Shown: one piece after another, positions 12,619 to 12,776 of the stretch | How the letters are laid out: every line of letters starts with the position of its first letter | Numbering within the stretch: the first letter of the stretch is position 1 | DNA from: an uncultured Anaerotruncus sp. | GTDB lineage: Bacteria > Bacillota > Clostridia > Oscillospirales > CAG-272 | Reading direction: 5' to 3' | Assembly: GCA_905210995.1 (NCBI GenBank) | Contig: CAJLZE010000061.1 | Coordinates: 1 to 12,776, forward strand | Length of the DNA: 12,776 nucleotides | The notes under the pieces: model-generated | What the model saw: the letters and a program-made list of their open reading frames with translations, nothing else | Database searches by the model: none | Told to the model about the DNA's origin: nothing | Position numbers and translations under genes: made by a program

Positions 12619-12776
12619 CGTTGCCTTCTCTCCCGCCTTGATTTCCGCAATCTCCTTTTTCATCTCTGCAATCAGCACCTTGAGCTTTTCCTCGCACTCC
12701 TCCCGCGTAGTAGCGTAGATATTCTTTGCGATTCGTTTGCCGTTCACGCGCGGGGAGAACCTGCCCTCGTAGAGGT
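12607..12776 (-). CDS. Partial minus-strand gene resembling an integrase N-terminal DNA-binding domain
   Basis: The last 55 codons of a minus-strand gene enter from the window's right edge and stop at TGA 12609-12607. The peptide starts LYEGRFSPRVNGKRIAKNIY and continues ATTREECEEKLKVLIAEM, then a Lys/Glu helix ending GEKATKKG. The pattern (short beta-strands with G-K-R, then TREECEEKL) is like the AP2-type arm-binding N-terminus of tyrosine recombinases from Clostridia integrative elements. It ends where a full integrase would continue into a core-binding domain, so it is either a truncated integrase or a small stand-alone protein of the same fold. The start lies outside the window. Confidence 0.6.
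   Translation of the reverse strand, partial: LYEGRFSPRVNGKRIAKNIYATTREECEEKLKVLIAEMKKEIAEIKAGEKATKKG

Overview
This window looks like chromosomal DNA from a Gram-positive, endospore-forming, gut-type Clostridia (Oscillospiraceae/Ruminococcaceae-like). The supporting evidence is an spmA-spmB pair, an AbrB/SpoVT-type regulator, RNase J, a membrane-anchored PrsA-like foldase and AG-rich ribosome binding sites. The taxonomic placement is inferred from gene content and general sequence character, not from a marker search.

Layout, left to right. Positions 1-783 hold no convincing intact gene. There are two hairpin terminators and short open stretches on the minus strand that read like decayed protein-coding sequence. 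Positions 784-2947 hold a minus-strand ECF sigma factor / membrane anti-sigma operon, with an ECF-style promoter upstream and a terminator downstream. Next, also on the minus strand, is a small AbrB-type regulator with its own promoter and terminator. Transcription then diverges. On the plus strand are spmA and spmB, which overlap by ATGA, followed by a 109-residue protein with a C-terminal membrane anchor. The stop codon of that gene lies inside a perfect consensus housekeeping promoter (TTGACA-N17-TATAAT), which starts a leader of about 350 nt in front of an RNase J gene. The RNase J has an unusual basic N-terminal extension of about 130 residues. After it come the PrsA/parvulin-like foldase and a conserved-looking multi-cysteine (zinc-ribbon-like) protein.

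Positions 10462-10862 are a tRNA-Pro(TGG) locus. An intact, CCA-encoding tRNA gene with a strong terminator is preceded, 198 bp upstream, by a 38-bp copy of its own 5' half that ends exactly at the anticodon loop. This looks like a recombination or integration scar.

Downstream the DNA appears AT-richer. It carries a gene fusing an ECF-like sigma factor (regions 2 and 4) to a winged-helix-like segment and a large C-terminal domain of unknown function. The sigma part is interrupted by an in-frame TAA at codon 32. A good internal ribosome binding site sits at the fusion junction. The window ends inside a minus-strand fragment that resembles the N-terminal DNA-binding part of mobile-element integrases, which suggests the right end is accessory DNA.

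The most unusual items are the interrupted sigma-factor fusion, the half-tRNA duplication, the RNase J extension with its long leader, and a 10-bp-periodic CGTTTT repeat upstream of spmA.
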